Source of the DNA: Alphaproteobacteria bacterium
GTDB lineage: Bacteria; Pseudomonadota; Alphaproteobacteria; GCA-2731375
Reading direction: 5' to 3'
Assembly: GCA_029936195.1 (NCBI GenBank)
Contig: JAPYUH010000005.1
Coordinates: forward strand, 15,821-49,881
Length of the DNA: 34,061 nt
Shown here: one piece after another, positions 23,457 to 33,374 of the stretch
How positions within the stretch are numbered: the stretch's first letter is position 1
How the letters are laid out: every line of letters begins with the position of its first letter
Position numbers and translations under genes: made by a program
Notes under the pieces: generated by a model
The model's input: the letters and a program-made list of their open reading frames with translations, nothing else
Databases searched by the model: none
Told to the model about the DNA's origin: nothing

Positions 23457-24886
23457 ATGGCTGATGCCGAGGTAACCCGGCGGTTGGCCGCCATACTTGC
23501 CGCCGACGTCGTCGGATATAGTAAGTTGATGGGGGCGGACGAGGCCGGCACCCTGGCCGCGTTGCGCGATATTTGGCAAGAGGAATTCGACCCTGCATAG
23601 CCCGGCACAACGGCCGCATCGCCAAGAAAATGGGCGATGGCGCCCTGGCGGAATTTGCCTCCGTGGTCGACGCGGTGTCCTGCGCCGTGGCTTTTCAAAG
23701 ACGCATGGCGGACCGGAACAGTACCCTGGGCGGTGCCCAAGACAATGATGGCCCGGCGCCCATGGAATTCCGAGTCGGCGTTAACCTGGGCGATATCTGG
23801 ATCGAGGACGGCGATATATTCGGCGACGGCGTCAACATCGCGGCCAGACTGGAAGGCCTGGCGCCCGCGGGCGGTGTTCTAATCTCGGATTCCGTTCATG
23901 GCCAGGTCGTGGGCAAGGTCGATGTTGAATTCTCTGATAGGGGCGAACGGCGGCTCAAGAATATCGATCGTCCGGTGCACTGCTGGCAATGGGATGGCAA
24001 GGTGGATCGTGCCGCCAACCCGGAAAAGACCATTGCGGATGCGTCCCTGGAACAAAAAATCCACTTCTGCACCTCGTCCGACGGCGCCGAAATCGCCTAC
24101 GCCACATCCGGCACCGGACCGCCCCTGGTTCGCGCCCCCCATTGGATGAGCCATCTTGAATTCGATTGGCAGTCGCCGATCTGGCGCCACGTATTGGCAT
24201 CATTGAGCCAGGAAAATACCCTGGTCCGGTTTGATCAACGGGCCAACGGTCTTTCGGATTGGGATGTGGAGGAGGTCTCCTTCGAAGCTTTTGTCAGTGA
24301 TTTGGAAGCCGTCGTCGATGCCGCGAATCTGGAACGCTTTCCCCTCTTCGGCATCTCCCAGGGTTGTGCCATATCCATTGCCTATGCGGTGCGGCACCCG
24401 CATCGGGTCAGCCGCCTCGTTCTGTACGGCGGGTTTGCCCGGGGCAACGAACAAAGGGGCTCGGCCGCCGCCGACCAGGCCGTCGCCATGCGTACGTTGA
24501 TCAAAACCGGATGGGGCCGCGACAACCCGGCCTTTCGCCAAATGTTTACCTCCAGTTTCCTGCCTGGCGGCACGACGGAACAATGGGACTGGTTCAACGA
24601 ATTGCAAAGGGTCAGCGTGTCGCCGGAAAACGCCGTGCGCCTCCGTACCGCCAACGACAATGTGGATATCACCGACCTGCTGCAACAAGTGACGGTGCCG
24701 ACACTGGTCATGCATTGCAAGGGCGACGGCATTGTCCCGTTCAGCGAAGGCCGCCGCATGGCCGCCATGATACCCGGCGCCCGGTTCGTGCCCTTGGAAG
24801 GCGAAAATCATCTGATCTTGGAAGACGAGCCCGCCTGGCCGATATTTCTGGCGGAGCTGCGCAGTTTTCTGGCGGCGCCGGATTAA
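23457..24886 (+). pseudogene. Adenylate cyclase/alpha-beta hydrolase fusion with a frameshift
   Basis: Two frames together encode one protein of about 476 residues. The first part (23457-23600, ATG with AAAGGA upstream) is the start of a class III nucleotide cyclase, with metal-binding Asp17 in LAADVVGYS. It stops at TAG 23598-23600. The second frame resumes without a gap at about 23597 (IARHNGRIAKKMGDG) and gives the second metal Asp in GDG and the catalytic NIAAR block (FGDGVNIAARLEGL). An alpha/beta hydrolase domain follows, with nucleophile Ser in GISQG, Asp in CKGDGIVP and His in GENHLIL. One base is missing near 23592-23597, and no slippery heptamer is visible. This cyclase-hydrolase fusion architecture is common in Alphaproteobacteria. 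Either the gene is broken or the sequence has an error; the rest of both domains looks intact. Confidence 0.85.
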
Positions 24887-24893
24887 CTTGCCG

Positions 24894-25145
24894 CTAACCA
24901 CCAACCGATAAATCGGTCCCCGGCAGGGGCGCTTCGCCGCCAACCCGGTGGGTCACCATGCGCCGGTGTAATGTGGTGATGGCGTCGCTGCCCGTGCGGC
25001 CGAACCAGAACGGAAAGATGCCGTGCAGCAAACAGGCGCATCCGGCGGCCAGCATGGTCAGGCCAAATCCGGAGGCGGTGATGAAATGCGCGCCATAGGT
25101 TTCATTGACCGCAGCCGGATGCTCGGTGAAGGAAATACGCGCCAT
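24894..25145 (-). CDS. DUF6356 family small membrane protein
   Basis: An 83-residue protein matching the DUF6356 pattern: FTEHPAAVNETYGAHF at the N-terminus, one hydrophobic segment (about 24-48) ending in LLHGIFPFWFGRTGS, and LHRRMVTHR toward the end. The function is unknown; it is probably an inner-membrane protein. ATG 25145 has GGGAGA upstream. It converges on the cyclase/hydrolase gene with only 7 bases between them and diverges from the Lrp/AsnC gene, whose product could regulate it. Confidence 0.8.
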   Translation of the reverse strand: MARISFTEHPAAVNETYGAHFITASGFGLTMLAAGCACLLHGIFPFWFGRTGSDAITTLHRRMVTHRVGGEAPLPGTDLSVGG

Positions 25146-25318
25146 GAAGTAATCTCCCAGCTATACCTGTATCATTCGTTGGGAATAATATAATGCGAAG
25201 AAGACGGAAAATTGTTGCTTTATAACTAATAAATTCAGGTGTGTTTATTAATTCATGCTTAAAATATGCGGTAAATTAGATTCAGATTTCACATCACCGT
25301 AGAAAAGCATAAATCCTC

Positions 25319-25768
25319 ATGGATGAATTTGATCGCCGTATCCTAACGGTCCTGCAAACAGATGCGTCCCAATCCGTGGCGCAGATCGCCGATCAGGTGG
25401 GCTTGTCGCCGACCCCGTGCTGGCGGCGGGTTCAGAAGCTGGAAGCCAACGGCGTCATCCGGGGCCGCGTGGCGTTGCTGGATGCGGCGCAGTTGGATCT
25501 GGGCCTCACCGTATTCGTGCACCTGCGCATCGCCCGCCACGGCAGCGACTGGTTGGAAGCCTTCACCCGCGCCATGATGGCCATGCCGGAGGTGCTGGAG
25601 GTCAGCCGGCTGGCCGGCAACTGGGATTATCTATTGCGGGTCGTGGTGGCCGACATGCCGGCCTACGATCGGTTCTACAAACGCCTGATCGAGGTTGACG
25701 GACTGAACGATGTCTCCTCCAGCTTTTCCATGGAGCAGATCAAATACACCACGGCGTTGCCGCTTTAG
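25319..25768 (+). CDS. Lrp/AsnC family transcriptional regulator
   Basis: A 149-residue regulator of usual Lrp length. The N-terminal winged helix-turn-helix (1-55) has DRRILTVLQTDASQSVAQIADQVGLS and the recognition helix PTPCWRRVQKLEANGVI. The C-terminal RAM/AsnC ligand-binding domain (about 65-142) has the alternating strands LGLTVFVHLRI and WDYLLRVVVADM. Members bind DNA as octamers or similar oligomers and sense amino acids or related acids. ATG 25319 follows a 173-base AT-rich spacer shared with the divergent DUF6356 gene; autoregulation from this spacer is likely for the family. Confidence 0.93.
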   Translation: MDEFDRRILTVLQTDASQSVAQIADQVGLSPTPCWRRVQKLEANGVIRGRVALLDAAQLDLGLTVFVHLRIARHGSDWLEAFTRAMMAMPEVLEVSRLAGNWDYLLRVVVADMPAYDRFYKRLIEVDGLNDVSSSFSMEQIKYTTALPL

Positions 25769-25805
25769 GAAATTCCAGTTTGATTGGACTCGCCAAGCCA
25801 GCCCG

Positions 25806-26960
25806 CTAACTCCCGTAACCGGGCCGGCGGGGGATGACCACGTCGCGGTGGACATGGACGCTGAGGATCAAGCCGAAGCCGATCAACAGGGACATCATGG
25901 AGGTGCCGCCATAGGAGACTAGGGGAAGCGGCACGCCGACCACAGGGATCAGGCCCATGACCATGGCCATGTTGATGAAGACGTAGAGGAAAAATGTCGT
26001 GATCATGCCGGCGGCCAGCAGGCGGCCGAACTGGTTGCGGCACCGCAGGGCGATGGCATAGCCGTAGACGATGACCAGAATGTATAGGCTCAAAAGTCCG
26101 AGGCAGCCGATTAGCCCGAACTCCTCCGCCAGCATGGTGAAGATGAAATCGGTTTGCCGCTCGGGCAAAAATGCCAAATGGCTTTGCGTGCCCTGCATGA
26201 AGCCCTTGCCGAACAGGCCGCCAGATCCGAGCGCGATCTTGGATTGCATGATGTGGTAGCCGGCGCCCAGGGGGTCGCGCTCCGGGTTCAGATAAGTCAG
26301 CACCCGGTCCTTTTGATAGCCGTGCAGCATGAACCGCCAGGCGATTGGGATGGCCGCCAAAATTGTGCCGAACAGCACCGCGAACTTCCATAATCTGACC
26401 CCGGCCAGCAACAGGATCGCCGTTGCCGTTGCCAACAGCAATATCGCCGTGCCCAAATCCGGCTGCCGCATGACCAGGGCCACGGGCACCAGGATCAGGG
26501 CGACGGGCACCACCAGCCACCGTATCCGCCCCACCTCTTCCAAGGAGGTGCCGTGGTAAAACCGCGCCAGGGCCAGGACCAGGGCGATCTTCATCACTTC
26601 CGATGGCTGCAGCTGGAACAGGCCCAAGTCGACCCAGCGCTGCGCGCCCATGCCGACAACGCCGATCAACTCCACCGCGATCAACAACACCAAGGCGGCG
26701 GCATAAATCAGATAGGCGTGGCGCAGCCAGGCCCGGATATCGATCAGGGCGATCAGCAGCATCAAGACCAAGCCGGCGCCGTAGCGGATCATCTGGCGCG
26801 AGGCCCAGGGGTCGATATGGCCGTTGGCGGCGGAATACAGCATGGCGAAGCCAACGCAGGCGATGAGCGAGATCAGGACGATCAGCAGCCAGTTGATCTG
26901 TACCAGTTTCTGCAGCAGGGTCAGATCCACCTGCCGCCCCATGGGGCTGCCCAATGTCAT
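25806..26960 (-). CDS. rodA: Peptidoglycan glycosyltransferase RodA (SEDS family)
   Basis: A 384-residue SEDS protein with about ten membrane segments. It polymerises lipid II into glycan strands during lateral wall growth, with PBP2 as partner transpeptidase. Key residues in place are Glu121 (LQPSEVMKI) and the catalytic Asp168 (RQPDLGTA), followed by the long periplasmic loop (QKDRVLTYLNPERDPLGAGYH) and the C-terminal PLPLVSYGGTSMM. ATG 26960 lies 15 bases after the mrdA stop with GAGAG just upstream. It is the last gene of the mreBCD-mrdA-rodA operon and converges on the Lrp gene. Confidence 0.96.
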   Translation of the reverse strand: MTLGSPMGRQVDLTLLQKLVQINWLLIVLISLIACVGFAMLYSAANGHIDPWASRQMIRYGAGLVLMLLIALIDIRAWLRHAYLIYAAALVLLIAVELIGVVGMGAQRWVDLGLFQLQPSEVMKIALVLALARFYHGTSLEEVGRIRWLVVPVALILVPVALVMRQPDLGTAILLLATATAILLLAGVRLWKFAVLFGTILAAIPIAWRFMLHGYQKDRVLTYLNPERDPLGAGYHIMQSKIALGSGGLFGKGFMQGTQSHLAFLPERQTDFIFTMLAEEFGLIGCLGLLSLYILVIVYGYAIALRCRNQFGRLLAAGMITTFFLYVFINMAMVMGLIPVVGVPLPLVSYGGTSMMSLLIGFGLILSVHVHRDVVIPRRPGYGS

Positions 26961-26975
26961 CTCTCGACCGTCACA

Positions 26976-28841
26976 TCACGTCTCCCGGCCCAGGGCCGAG
27001 TGGGCCAGCGGGTCCAACAGCAACACGTCCGTCATGATGTCCTTGGTCAGCTTCGCCGCATAGGTGCCGGATCCGCCATGTTCGACCACCACCGCCGTGG
27101 CATATCGTGGCGCACCGACCGGGGCAAAAGCCGTGAACAGGGCATGATCCCGTTCCCGCCAGGGGGTTTCCTTGGCCAGCTTGCCGCCCGCCTTGCGTTC
27201 GGCCTTGGAGATGCGGCGGACCTGGGCGGTGCCGGTCTTGCCGGCCATCTTGAAGGGTAGGCCCTCGCCCAGTTTGTATTTCCGGGCGGTGCCGCGTTCG
27301 CCATTCACAACCTCCTCCATGGCATCTGTAATGACCCGCAAATGGGTGGCCGAGACCCCGATTGCTTCCGGCGACGCCGGGGTCATCGCATCGCCGGGGC
27401 GGGCGGGAACCTGATGACGGGACAGCCGCGGGGTGACCGCCAGGCCGCCGTTGGCCAGGCGGGCGGTCATCACCGCCAACTGCAACGGCGTTATCAACAG
27501 ATAAGCCTGGCCAATGCCGGTAATCAGGGTTTCCCCCAATTGCCAGGGCACGCCGGTCACCGCCAGCTTCCAGTCCTTGGACGGCACCAGGCCGTCCTGT
27601 TCGCCCAGCAATTCAACGCCCAGGGCTTCGCCCAGACCAAAGCGCCGCGCCATGTCACCGATGCGGTCCACGCCCAATCGCCGGGCCAGATCGTAGAAAT
27701 AGATATCGCAGGACTGGGCGATGGATTGTTTCATGTCGACCCAGCCGTGGCCGCCATAGCGGTGACGCCAGCAATGGAATTTGGTGTTACTCAGTTTGAT
27801 CACGCCATTGCAGAACACCTGGTGCCCGGGCCCGGCGACGCCCGCTTCCATGGCGGCGAGGGCGACAATCATCTTGAAGGTGGAGCCAGGCGGATACTGC
27901 CCGGCGATGGCCTTGTTGATCAGCGGCTTGCGCGGATGCTGCACCAGGGCGTGCCAGGCCTTCGTCGACATGCCCAGATTGAAGGCGTTGGGATCGTAGC
28001 TGGGCGCCGAGACCATGGCCAGGATCTCGCCCTGATGAATATCCATGACCACGGCGGCGGCGCTTTCATCGGCCAGGCGGCGCGAAATCTTTTCCTGCAG
28101 ATCGGCATCGATGGTCAGTACCACATCGTCGCCGGGCTGGCCGTCCTGGCGGGCCAGTTCGCGGATTTCGCGGCCATAGGCGTTCACCTCGACCCGGCTG
28201 TTGCCCGCCTTGCCGCGCAGGGTTTCGTCAAAGATCTTTTCGATGCCGTTCTTGCCAATGCGGAAACCGGGCAGTTCCAACAACGGATCGCCGGTCAAAT
28301 CAGCCTCGGAAACAGAGGAGACATAGCCGACGATATGGGCCGTTTCCAACCCCACGGGATAGTGCCGCCCCTCGCCTACGTCAGGCTGCACGCCGGGCAG
28401 GTCGGGCAACAGCACGTTGATGCGGGCAAACTGCTCCCAGGTCAGATTTTCCGCCACCTTGACCGGCACGAAGGGCCGCTTGCGCATTACTTCGCGCAGC
28501 ACCCGGCGCCTCTGGTGGGGGGTAATGGGGATGACCCGGGCCAGGCGGTCCAGGGTTTCCGCCACGCCGTTGGTTTGTTCGGCAATCAAAACAACCCTAT
28601 AATTCTGCCGGTTCGAGGCCAGCTCGCGGCCAAATCGGTCCATCACCAGGCCGCGCGGCGGGGCCAGCAGGCGCATGGATATACGGTTTTCCTCGGCCAG
28701 CATCTGGTATTGGTCGGATTCCAATACTTGCAGATAGTACATTCGGCCCATCAAAACCGCCGCCAGGGACAATTTGCCCCCCGCCAGCAGCGCCGCCCGG
28801 CGGGTAAATGTTTTGTGGCGGTTGCCCTCCCCCCGGTCCAT
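26976..28841 (-). CDS. mrdA: Penicillin-binding protein 2 (MrdA)
   Basis: A 621-residue class B PBP with one N-terminal membrane anchor (about 14-33). Next is the dimerisation/pedestal domain, starting with the LLAPPRGLVMDRFGRELA block. The transpeptidase domain carries the three active-site motifs: Ser320-Thr-Phe-Lys323 (PPGSTFK), Ser377-Cys-Asp379 (the SxN/SxD motif, as in PBP2) and Lys535-Thr-Gly-Thr (AGKTGTAQ). It cross-links peptidoglycan of the lateral wall together with RodA. ATG 28841 lies 7 bases after the mreD stop. Length is usual for PBP2. Confidence 0.96.
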   Translation of the reverse strand: MDRGEGNRHKTFTRRAALLAGGKLSLAAVLMGRMYYLQVLESDQYQMLAEENRISMRLLAPPRGLVMDRFGRELASNRQNYRVVLIAEQTNGVAETLDRLARVIPITPHQRRRVLREVMRKRPFVPVKVAENLTWEQFARINVLLPDLPGVQPDVGEGRHYPVGLETAHIVGYVSSVSEADLTGDPLLELPGFRIGKNGIEKIFDETLRGKAGNSRVEVNAYGREIRELARQDGQPGDDVVLTIDADLQEKISRRLADESAAAVVMDIHQGEILAMVSAPSYDPNAFNLGMSTKAWHALVQHPRKPLINKAIAGQYPPGSTFKMIVALAAMEAGVAGPGHQVFCNGVIKLSNTKFHCWRHRYGGHGWVDMKQSIAQSCDIYFYDLARRLGVDRIGDMARRFGLGEALGVELLGEQDGLVPSKDWKLAVTGVPWQLGETLITGIGQAYLLITPLQLAVMTARLANGGLAVTPRLSRHQVPARPGDAMTPASPEAIGVSATHLRVITDAMEEVVNGERGTARKYKLGEGLPFKMAGKTGTAQVRRISKAERKAGGKLAKETPWRERDHALFTAFAPVGAPRYATAVVVEHGGSGTYAAKLTKDIMTDVLLLDPLAHSALGRET

Positions 28842-28848
28842 TGCCGCC

Positions 28849-29361
28849 TCAGGCGGGCCGGGTCAGGGGTTGCAGGCGGGCCAGGAATATCGCCACCAGG
28901 GGATAGGCGGCGGTGCCGATGGCGTGAGACACCAACAAGGGAACGGATTCTATGACCGTGACGTGGAAAACCGATGCCACGAACCAGTTCAGGATCGCCG
29001 CGCCGCCGGCAATCAGCAAATAACCCAGCCAGCCCACGGCAAAGGATTTACCGGCTAGGGCGCGGCGCTGGCCGGACGCGGCCCAATGCACCAGGATCAG
29101 CACCAGGGCGTTTAATCCCGGCGGCCCGCCGCTGAGGACATCAACCAACAGGCCCAGCAAGAAGGCGGCGCCCGCCGGCATCAGTTCGGGACGAAACAAG
29201 CTCCAGTAGTAAACCGATATCAGTGCCAGGACCGGCGCCGCCAAGGACGATTTCGGCAATCCATAGGGCAGAACGGCGGCCAGGATCAGCAGGACCGAAA
29301 CGGCGAATGGGATGCCCGAGCGGCAAAAATCAGCCACCTTGTTGGAAAGCCGGGCGTCCAT
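28849..29361 (-). CDS. mreD: Rod shape-determining protein MreD
   Basis: A 170-residue inner-membrane protein with about five hydrophobic segments, as in MreD. The block FLLGLLVDVLSGGPPGLNALVLILVHW matches the conserved middle of the family (GLxxDxxxGxPxGxxAL). It links MreC, RodA and PBP2 to MreB filaments. ATG 29361 starts 2 bases after the mreC stop, so translation is coupled; mrdA follows 7 bases after its own stop. Confidence 0.93.
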   Translation of the reverse strand: MDARLSNKVADFCRSGIPFAVSVLLILAAVLPYGLPKSSLAAPVLALISVYYWSLFRPELMPAGAAFLLGLLVDVLSGGPPGLNALVLILVHWAASGQRRALAGKSFAVGWLGYLLIAGGAAILNWFVASVFHVTVIESVPLLVSHAIGTAAYPLVAIFLARLQPLTRPA

Positions 29362-29363
29362 GG

Positions 29364-30281
29364 CTATAGCCCCGGCGTCACGGGGCGGGGCGATTGACGG
29401 CCGCTCCCCAAGGCGGCTCCTTTATGAGCCAAATCGCCGGCCGGCAGGGCGCGGTAGCGCAAGACGGTGACAAATTCCAGGCGGGCCCAGTCCACAAGGG
29501 GTTGAATGCGGGCCTCGCCATCGGCAATGGACGAAATGATGCCCACGGGCAGACCCGGCGGAAAGACGCCCGCATGGCCCGAGGTGACCACCCTGTCGCC
29601 CGGATTGACCTTGGCGTTGGCGGGCAGAAATGTCAGGCGGGGGCGGATCGAATTATCGCCGGCCAGGACGGCGCGATGCCGGGATTGTTCCACCACCACC
29701 GGCACGCGGGAGTTTAAATCGGTCAACAGCAGCAGGCGCGAGGAACGCTGCCCCACCTCCACCACCCGGCCGGCCAGGCCCAGGGCCGTGGTCACCGCCT
29801 GGCCCGCTTCCACGCCATCGCGGCGGCCGGCGTTGAGCAAGGCCGATTGCACGAACAGACCGCCCGTATCGCCGATCACCCGGGCGGAAATGAACATGGG
29901 CGCGGGATCGTGCGCCGGGTTCAGCAGGGCGCGCAGGTTGGCGTTTTCCTGTTCCAGATTGCGGGCAATGGTCTGCCATTTCGCCAGGCGCGTCACCTGC
30001 TCGCGCAAGGCCTGATTCTCGCGGTTGGTTTGCCAGAAATATTCAATTTCCGAGAGGGCATGGCGGGCTGATATGACCGGCGCGCTCAACACTTCAAGCA
30101 CCGGGGCGATCGCCTCCACCGCCAGGACGCGCAGCTGGCGGACGGCATCACCGTGCGTTTTACCCAAGACCAATAGGGCCAGGGCGGCGGCTACCAGCAG
30201 TCCGAAGCCGAAGCGCTGCGCCACCCCCCGCGCCGGAGCGGCAACCTTGGCTAACGTCGATAATCTTGGCCCTTTCGCCAC
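29364..30281 (-). CDS. mreC: Rod shape-determining protein MreC
   Basis: A 305-residue bitopic protein with a short cytoplasmic tail, a membrane helix (about 25-42), a coiled coil (about 80-118, NQALREQVTRLAKWQTIARN) and the two beta-barrel domains of MreC (ISARVIGDTGGLFVQSALLNAGRRDGV; GDRVVTSGHAGVFPPGLPVGII). It organises PBP2/RodA along the cell cylinder. The start is GTG 30279-30281. The sequence upstream is a perfect 12-bp tandem duplication that also duplicates the likely ribosome site (GGGAC). It lies 98 bases after mreB, a longer gap than the others in the operon. Confidence 0.94.
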   Translation of the reverse strand: MAKGPRLSTLAKVAAPARGVAQRFGFGLLVAAALALLVLGKTHGDAVRQLRVLAVEAIAPVLEVLSAPVISARHALSEIEYFWQTNRENQALREQVTRLAKWQTIARNLEQENANLRALLNPAHDPAPMFISARVIGDTGGLFVQSALLNAGRRDGVEAGQAVTTALGLAGRVVEVGQRSSRLLLLTDLNSRVPVVVEQSRHRAVLAGDNSIRPRLTFLPANAKVNPGDRVVTSGHAGVFPPGLPVGIISSIADGEARIQPLVDWARLEFVTVLRYRALPAGDLAHKGAALGSGRQSPRPVTPGL

Positions 30282-30304
30282 GTTTTGTCCCGCGTTTTGT
30301 CCCG
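30281..30304. repeat. 12-bp tandem duplication at the mreC ribosome-binding site
   Basis: CGTTTTGTCCCG occurs twice in direct succession (30281-30292, 30293-30304). On the minus strand each unit reads CGGGACAAAACG, with the purine-rich GGGAC as candidate Shine-Dalgarno; the inner copy abuts the mreC GTG start. Confidence 0.9.
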
Positions 30305-30346
30305 CTCGTTCTGCTCTCCGCCCTATCCAAACATGGTTCGGAAAGG

Positions 30347-31426
<1,080 letters not shown>

Positions 31427-31456
31427 TTAGTTTCGCCCCCGGTCCAAAAGAACCAT

Positions 31457-31465
31457 ATTATCACA
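31457..31465 (-). promoter_or_regulatory. Candidate extended -10 promoter element of mreB
   Basis: The minus strand reads TGTGATAAT, a TGn-extended -10 box, about 30 bases before the mreB GTG start. The -35 region 17 bp upstream (CTTAAG) is a poor match, which is tolerated by extended -10 promoters. Confidence 0.35.
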
Positions 31466-31546
31466 CTTTGTCATCACGTCTTAAGCTGACACCACTCTTA
31501 ACTGAATCCCATTAACCAAGCCTTACGGTTAACCTTTTCCCTCGCC

Positions 31547-31612
31547 GTGGTCGCGCCGTGTTCGCGCTGTGTTCGCACTGTGGTCGCACCGTCGTCGCAC
31601 CGTCGTCGCACC
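31547..31612. repeat. Six 11-bp tandem repeats upstream of mreB
   Basis: Six contiguous 11-bp units run GTGGTCGCGCC, GTGTTCGCGCT, GTGTTCGCACT, GTGGTCGCACC, GTCGTCGCACC, GTCGTCGCACC. The last two are identical and the others differ at one to four positions. The array ends 121 bp upstream of the mreB start. The period is close to one DNA helical turn, so any protein bound to the units would face one side of the helix. Confidence 0.92.
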
Positions 31613-31960
31613 CGCAAAACAGCCATAAACTTCCTTTGAGACAGCTTTGAGGCAACGAACGGGCGAAATCCGACAGGGATCAGACAACCGGTTCAGCAAG
31701 ACGGATACGGTAAACCGGGCAAAATTACCCGATTCCAAATAGTTATTACGACTAATTCGACCAGTACGGCAAGAAGAATATGGGCCAGACGCCGGTATGT
31801 CCGTGCGAAATTCGCAATCGAAACTCTGAACTTGGACATTTGCGTGCCGGGGGCTCTGGACTCCGGATTTTCATTCACGTTATGTAGGGTCCCAACTGGC
31901 CCTGCAAATGCCGGGCCCGGTTGACGGCGTCAGTTAGTGGCGTGAGAGGAGTAAACGCAC

Positions 31961-33259
31961 ATGCAGTTGGCAACACCGGAAGCCGTGGGCCTGTCGGGTC
32001 CGCGCCTTGAAAAGTTAACCGCGTGGATGGCCCATCAGGTGACCTCCAACCGTTTGCCGGGGCTGTCGGCCATGGTGCACCGGCGCGGTCAAAACGCCTA
32101 TTTCAACTGTACGGGGCAAATGGACCGGGAGGCCGGCAAGCCGGTCGCGGAGGACACCATCTTCCGCATTTATTCCATGACCAAGCCGATCACGGCGGTG
32201 GCGGCGATGATCTGCTACGAGGACGGCCAGTTTCAACTGGACGACCCGATCGCCAAGTTCCTGCCCGAATTCGCCGAGATGCGGGTCTGGGACGGCAACC
32301 ACAATTCTCCCAATGGTGAATTGAATACCGTGCCCGCCGAGGGCTATATCACCGTGCGCCACCTGCTAACCCATACAGCCGGGTTCAGCTATGAATTCAT
32401 GCAGGCGGGCCCGGTGGAGGCCTATTACCGGAAACACAAAATCACCTTCAACCCCAGCCGCCAGACCGAGGGCGGCGCCGACCTGGCCGCCATCACCTCC
32501 CGTCTGGCCATCGCGCCCCTGGTGCGGCAGCCGGGCAGCGGCTGGGGCTATTCCGTCTCCATCGATGTGCTGGGCCGCTTGATCGAGGTCTGGTCGGGGC
32601 AAAGCCTGGACCGTTATTTTGACGAGCGGATCTTCCAGCCCCTTGGCATGACCGACACCGCCTTCCATGTGGCGGGGGACAAGCTGGACAGATTTGCCGC
32701 CTGCTACGAACCCTCGGAAGGCGGCGGACTGGGCCGGTTGAATTCCACCGACGCCGTGATCCGCAAAAGCGACGGCATCGGCCTGAAACTCAGCGACGCA
32801 CCGGTGGGCAGCCGCTATACGCAAATGCCGGAAACCCTGTCGGGCGGCGGCGGGCTGACCGGCACCATTGGCGATTACGGCCGGTTTTGCCAGATACTGT
32901 TGCAAAAGGGCGAACTGGACGGCCAGCGCATATTGGGCCGCAAGACGGTGGAGTTCATGGCCGTCAACCACCTGCCCGGCAACCAGGACATGGCCGGCAT
33001 GGGCCAACCCATCTGGAGCGAATCCAGTGCCGAGGGCATCGGCTACGGCCTCGGCATGGCCGTGGTGATCGATGCCCCGACAACACAGCTGATCCGTTCC
33101 AACGGCGAATATTTCTGGGGCGGCGCCGCCTCCACCGCCTTCTGGATCGACCCGGCCGAGGAGATGTTCGTGGTCTTCATGACCCAATTGACGCCCTCGT
33201 CGTTCTACCCCATCCGCGCCGAGTTGCGCGTGGCGACCTATCTGGCATTGGTGGATTAG
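31961..33259 (+). CDS. Serine hydrolase, class C beta-lactamase / esterase-like
   Basis: A 432-residue protein of the beta-lactamase-related (PF00144) family, which includes esterases, D-aminopeptidases and lovastatin esterase-type enzymes. The nucleophile motif SxxK is Ser72-Met-Thr-Lys75 (IYSMTKPITAV). The YxN-like Tyr is in GWGYSVSIDVLG near residue 197, and the third motif is replaced by WGGAAST near the C-terminus. No signal peptide is visible, so it is probably a cytoplasmic esterase and not a resistance beta-lactamase. ATG 31961 has GAGAGGAG upstream. It is a single gene followed by a weak terminator. Confidence 0.9.
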   Translation: MQLATPEAVGLSGPRLEKLTAWMAHQVTSNRLPGLSAMVHRRGQNAYFNCTGQMDREAGKPVAEDTIFRIYSMTKPITAVAAMICYEDGQFQLDDPIAKFLPEFAEMRVWDGNHNSPNGELNTVPAEGYITVRHLLTHTAGFSYEFMQAGPVEAYYRKHKITFNPSRQTEGGADLAAITSRLAIAPLVRQPGSGWGYSVSIDVLGRLIEVWSGQSLDRYFDERIFQPLGMTDTAFHVAGDKLDRFAACYEPSEGGGLGRLNSTDAVIRKSDGIGLKLSDAPVGSRYTQMPETLSGGGGLTGTIGDYGRFCQILLQKGELDGQRILGRKTVEFMAVNHLPGNQDMAGMGQPIWSESSAEGIGYGLGMAVVIDAPTTQLIRSNGEYFWGGAASTAFWIDPAEEMFVVFMTQLTPSSFYPIRAELRVATYLALVD

Positions 33260-33305
33260 GCGGCCGTCTCGGCCCCGGGGCGATCATCGATACGCGCGCA
33301 AGAAT

Positions 33306-33326
33306 AGCGGGGACGTAACCGCTTTT
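33306..33326 (+). terminator. Weak Rho-independent terminator after the serine hydrolase
   Basis: AGCGG (33306-33310) and CCGCT (33319-33323) can pair around an 8-base loop and are followed by TTT. The stem is only 5 bp, so strength is doubtful, but it is 46 bases after the gene stop and before the convergent antitoxin gene. Confidence 0.4.
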
Positions 33327-33374
33327 CGTGGTCTCGGGACGGGCAAATTCGCCTATTGAAGGCCCGCCGCCACC

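Larger units (their letters stand above)
31427..31960. other. Gene-free spacer between mreB and the serine hydrolase gene
   Basis: This 534-base stretch lies between two divergently transcribed genes. It holds a candidate mreB promoter near 31457-31465, scattered TTAA(C) motifs (31490-31532) and six 11-bp tandem repeats (31547-31612). A 61-codon minus-strand frame (31693-31878) has one hydrophobic helix but no clear ribosome site and no known relatives that I recognise. The perfect palindrome CCGGGCCCGG lies near 31912. The serine hydrolase leader ends in GAGAGGAG. No RNA gene was seen. Confidence 0.6.

Noticed and set aside
23592-23600. Programmed ribosomal frameshift in the cyclase/hydrolase gene
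   Set aside because: No slippery heptamer of the X-XXY-YYZ type and no obvious stimulatory hairpin at the shift site.
27342-28955. Long plus-strand frame of 537 codons opposite mrdA
   Set aside because: Antisense shadow of the penicillin-binding protein gene; no motif and no ribosome site.
31490-31532. Repeated TTAA/TTAAC motifs upstream of mreB as CtrA sites
   Set aside because: The spacings (10 and 13 bases) do not match the TTAA-N7-TTAAC CtrA consensus.
31547-31612. CRISPR array
   Set aside because: The units are contiguous 11-mers without spacers, so this is a simple tandem repeat.
31693-31878. 61-codon minus-strand frame with one hydrophobic helix upstream of mreB
   Set aside because: No clear ribosome site and no recognised family. 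The hydrophobic segment alone in an AT-richer spacer is not enough to call a gene.
31961-33259. Antibiotic-resistance beta-lactamase
   Set aside because: No signal peptide and no classical third motif (KTG/HxG); the esterase-like branch of the family fits better.
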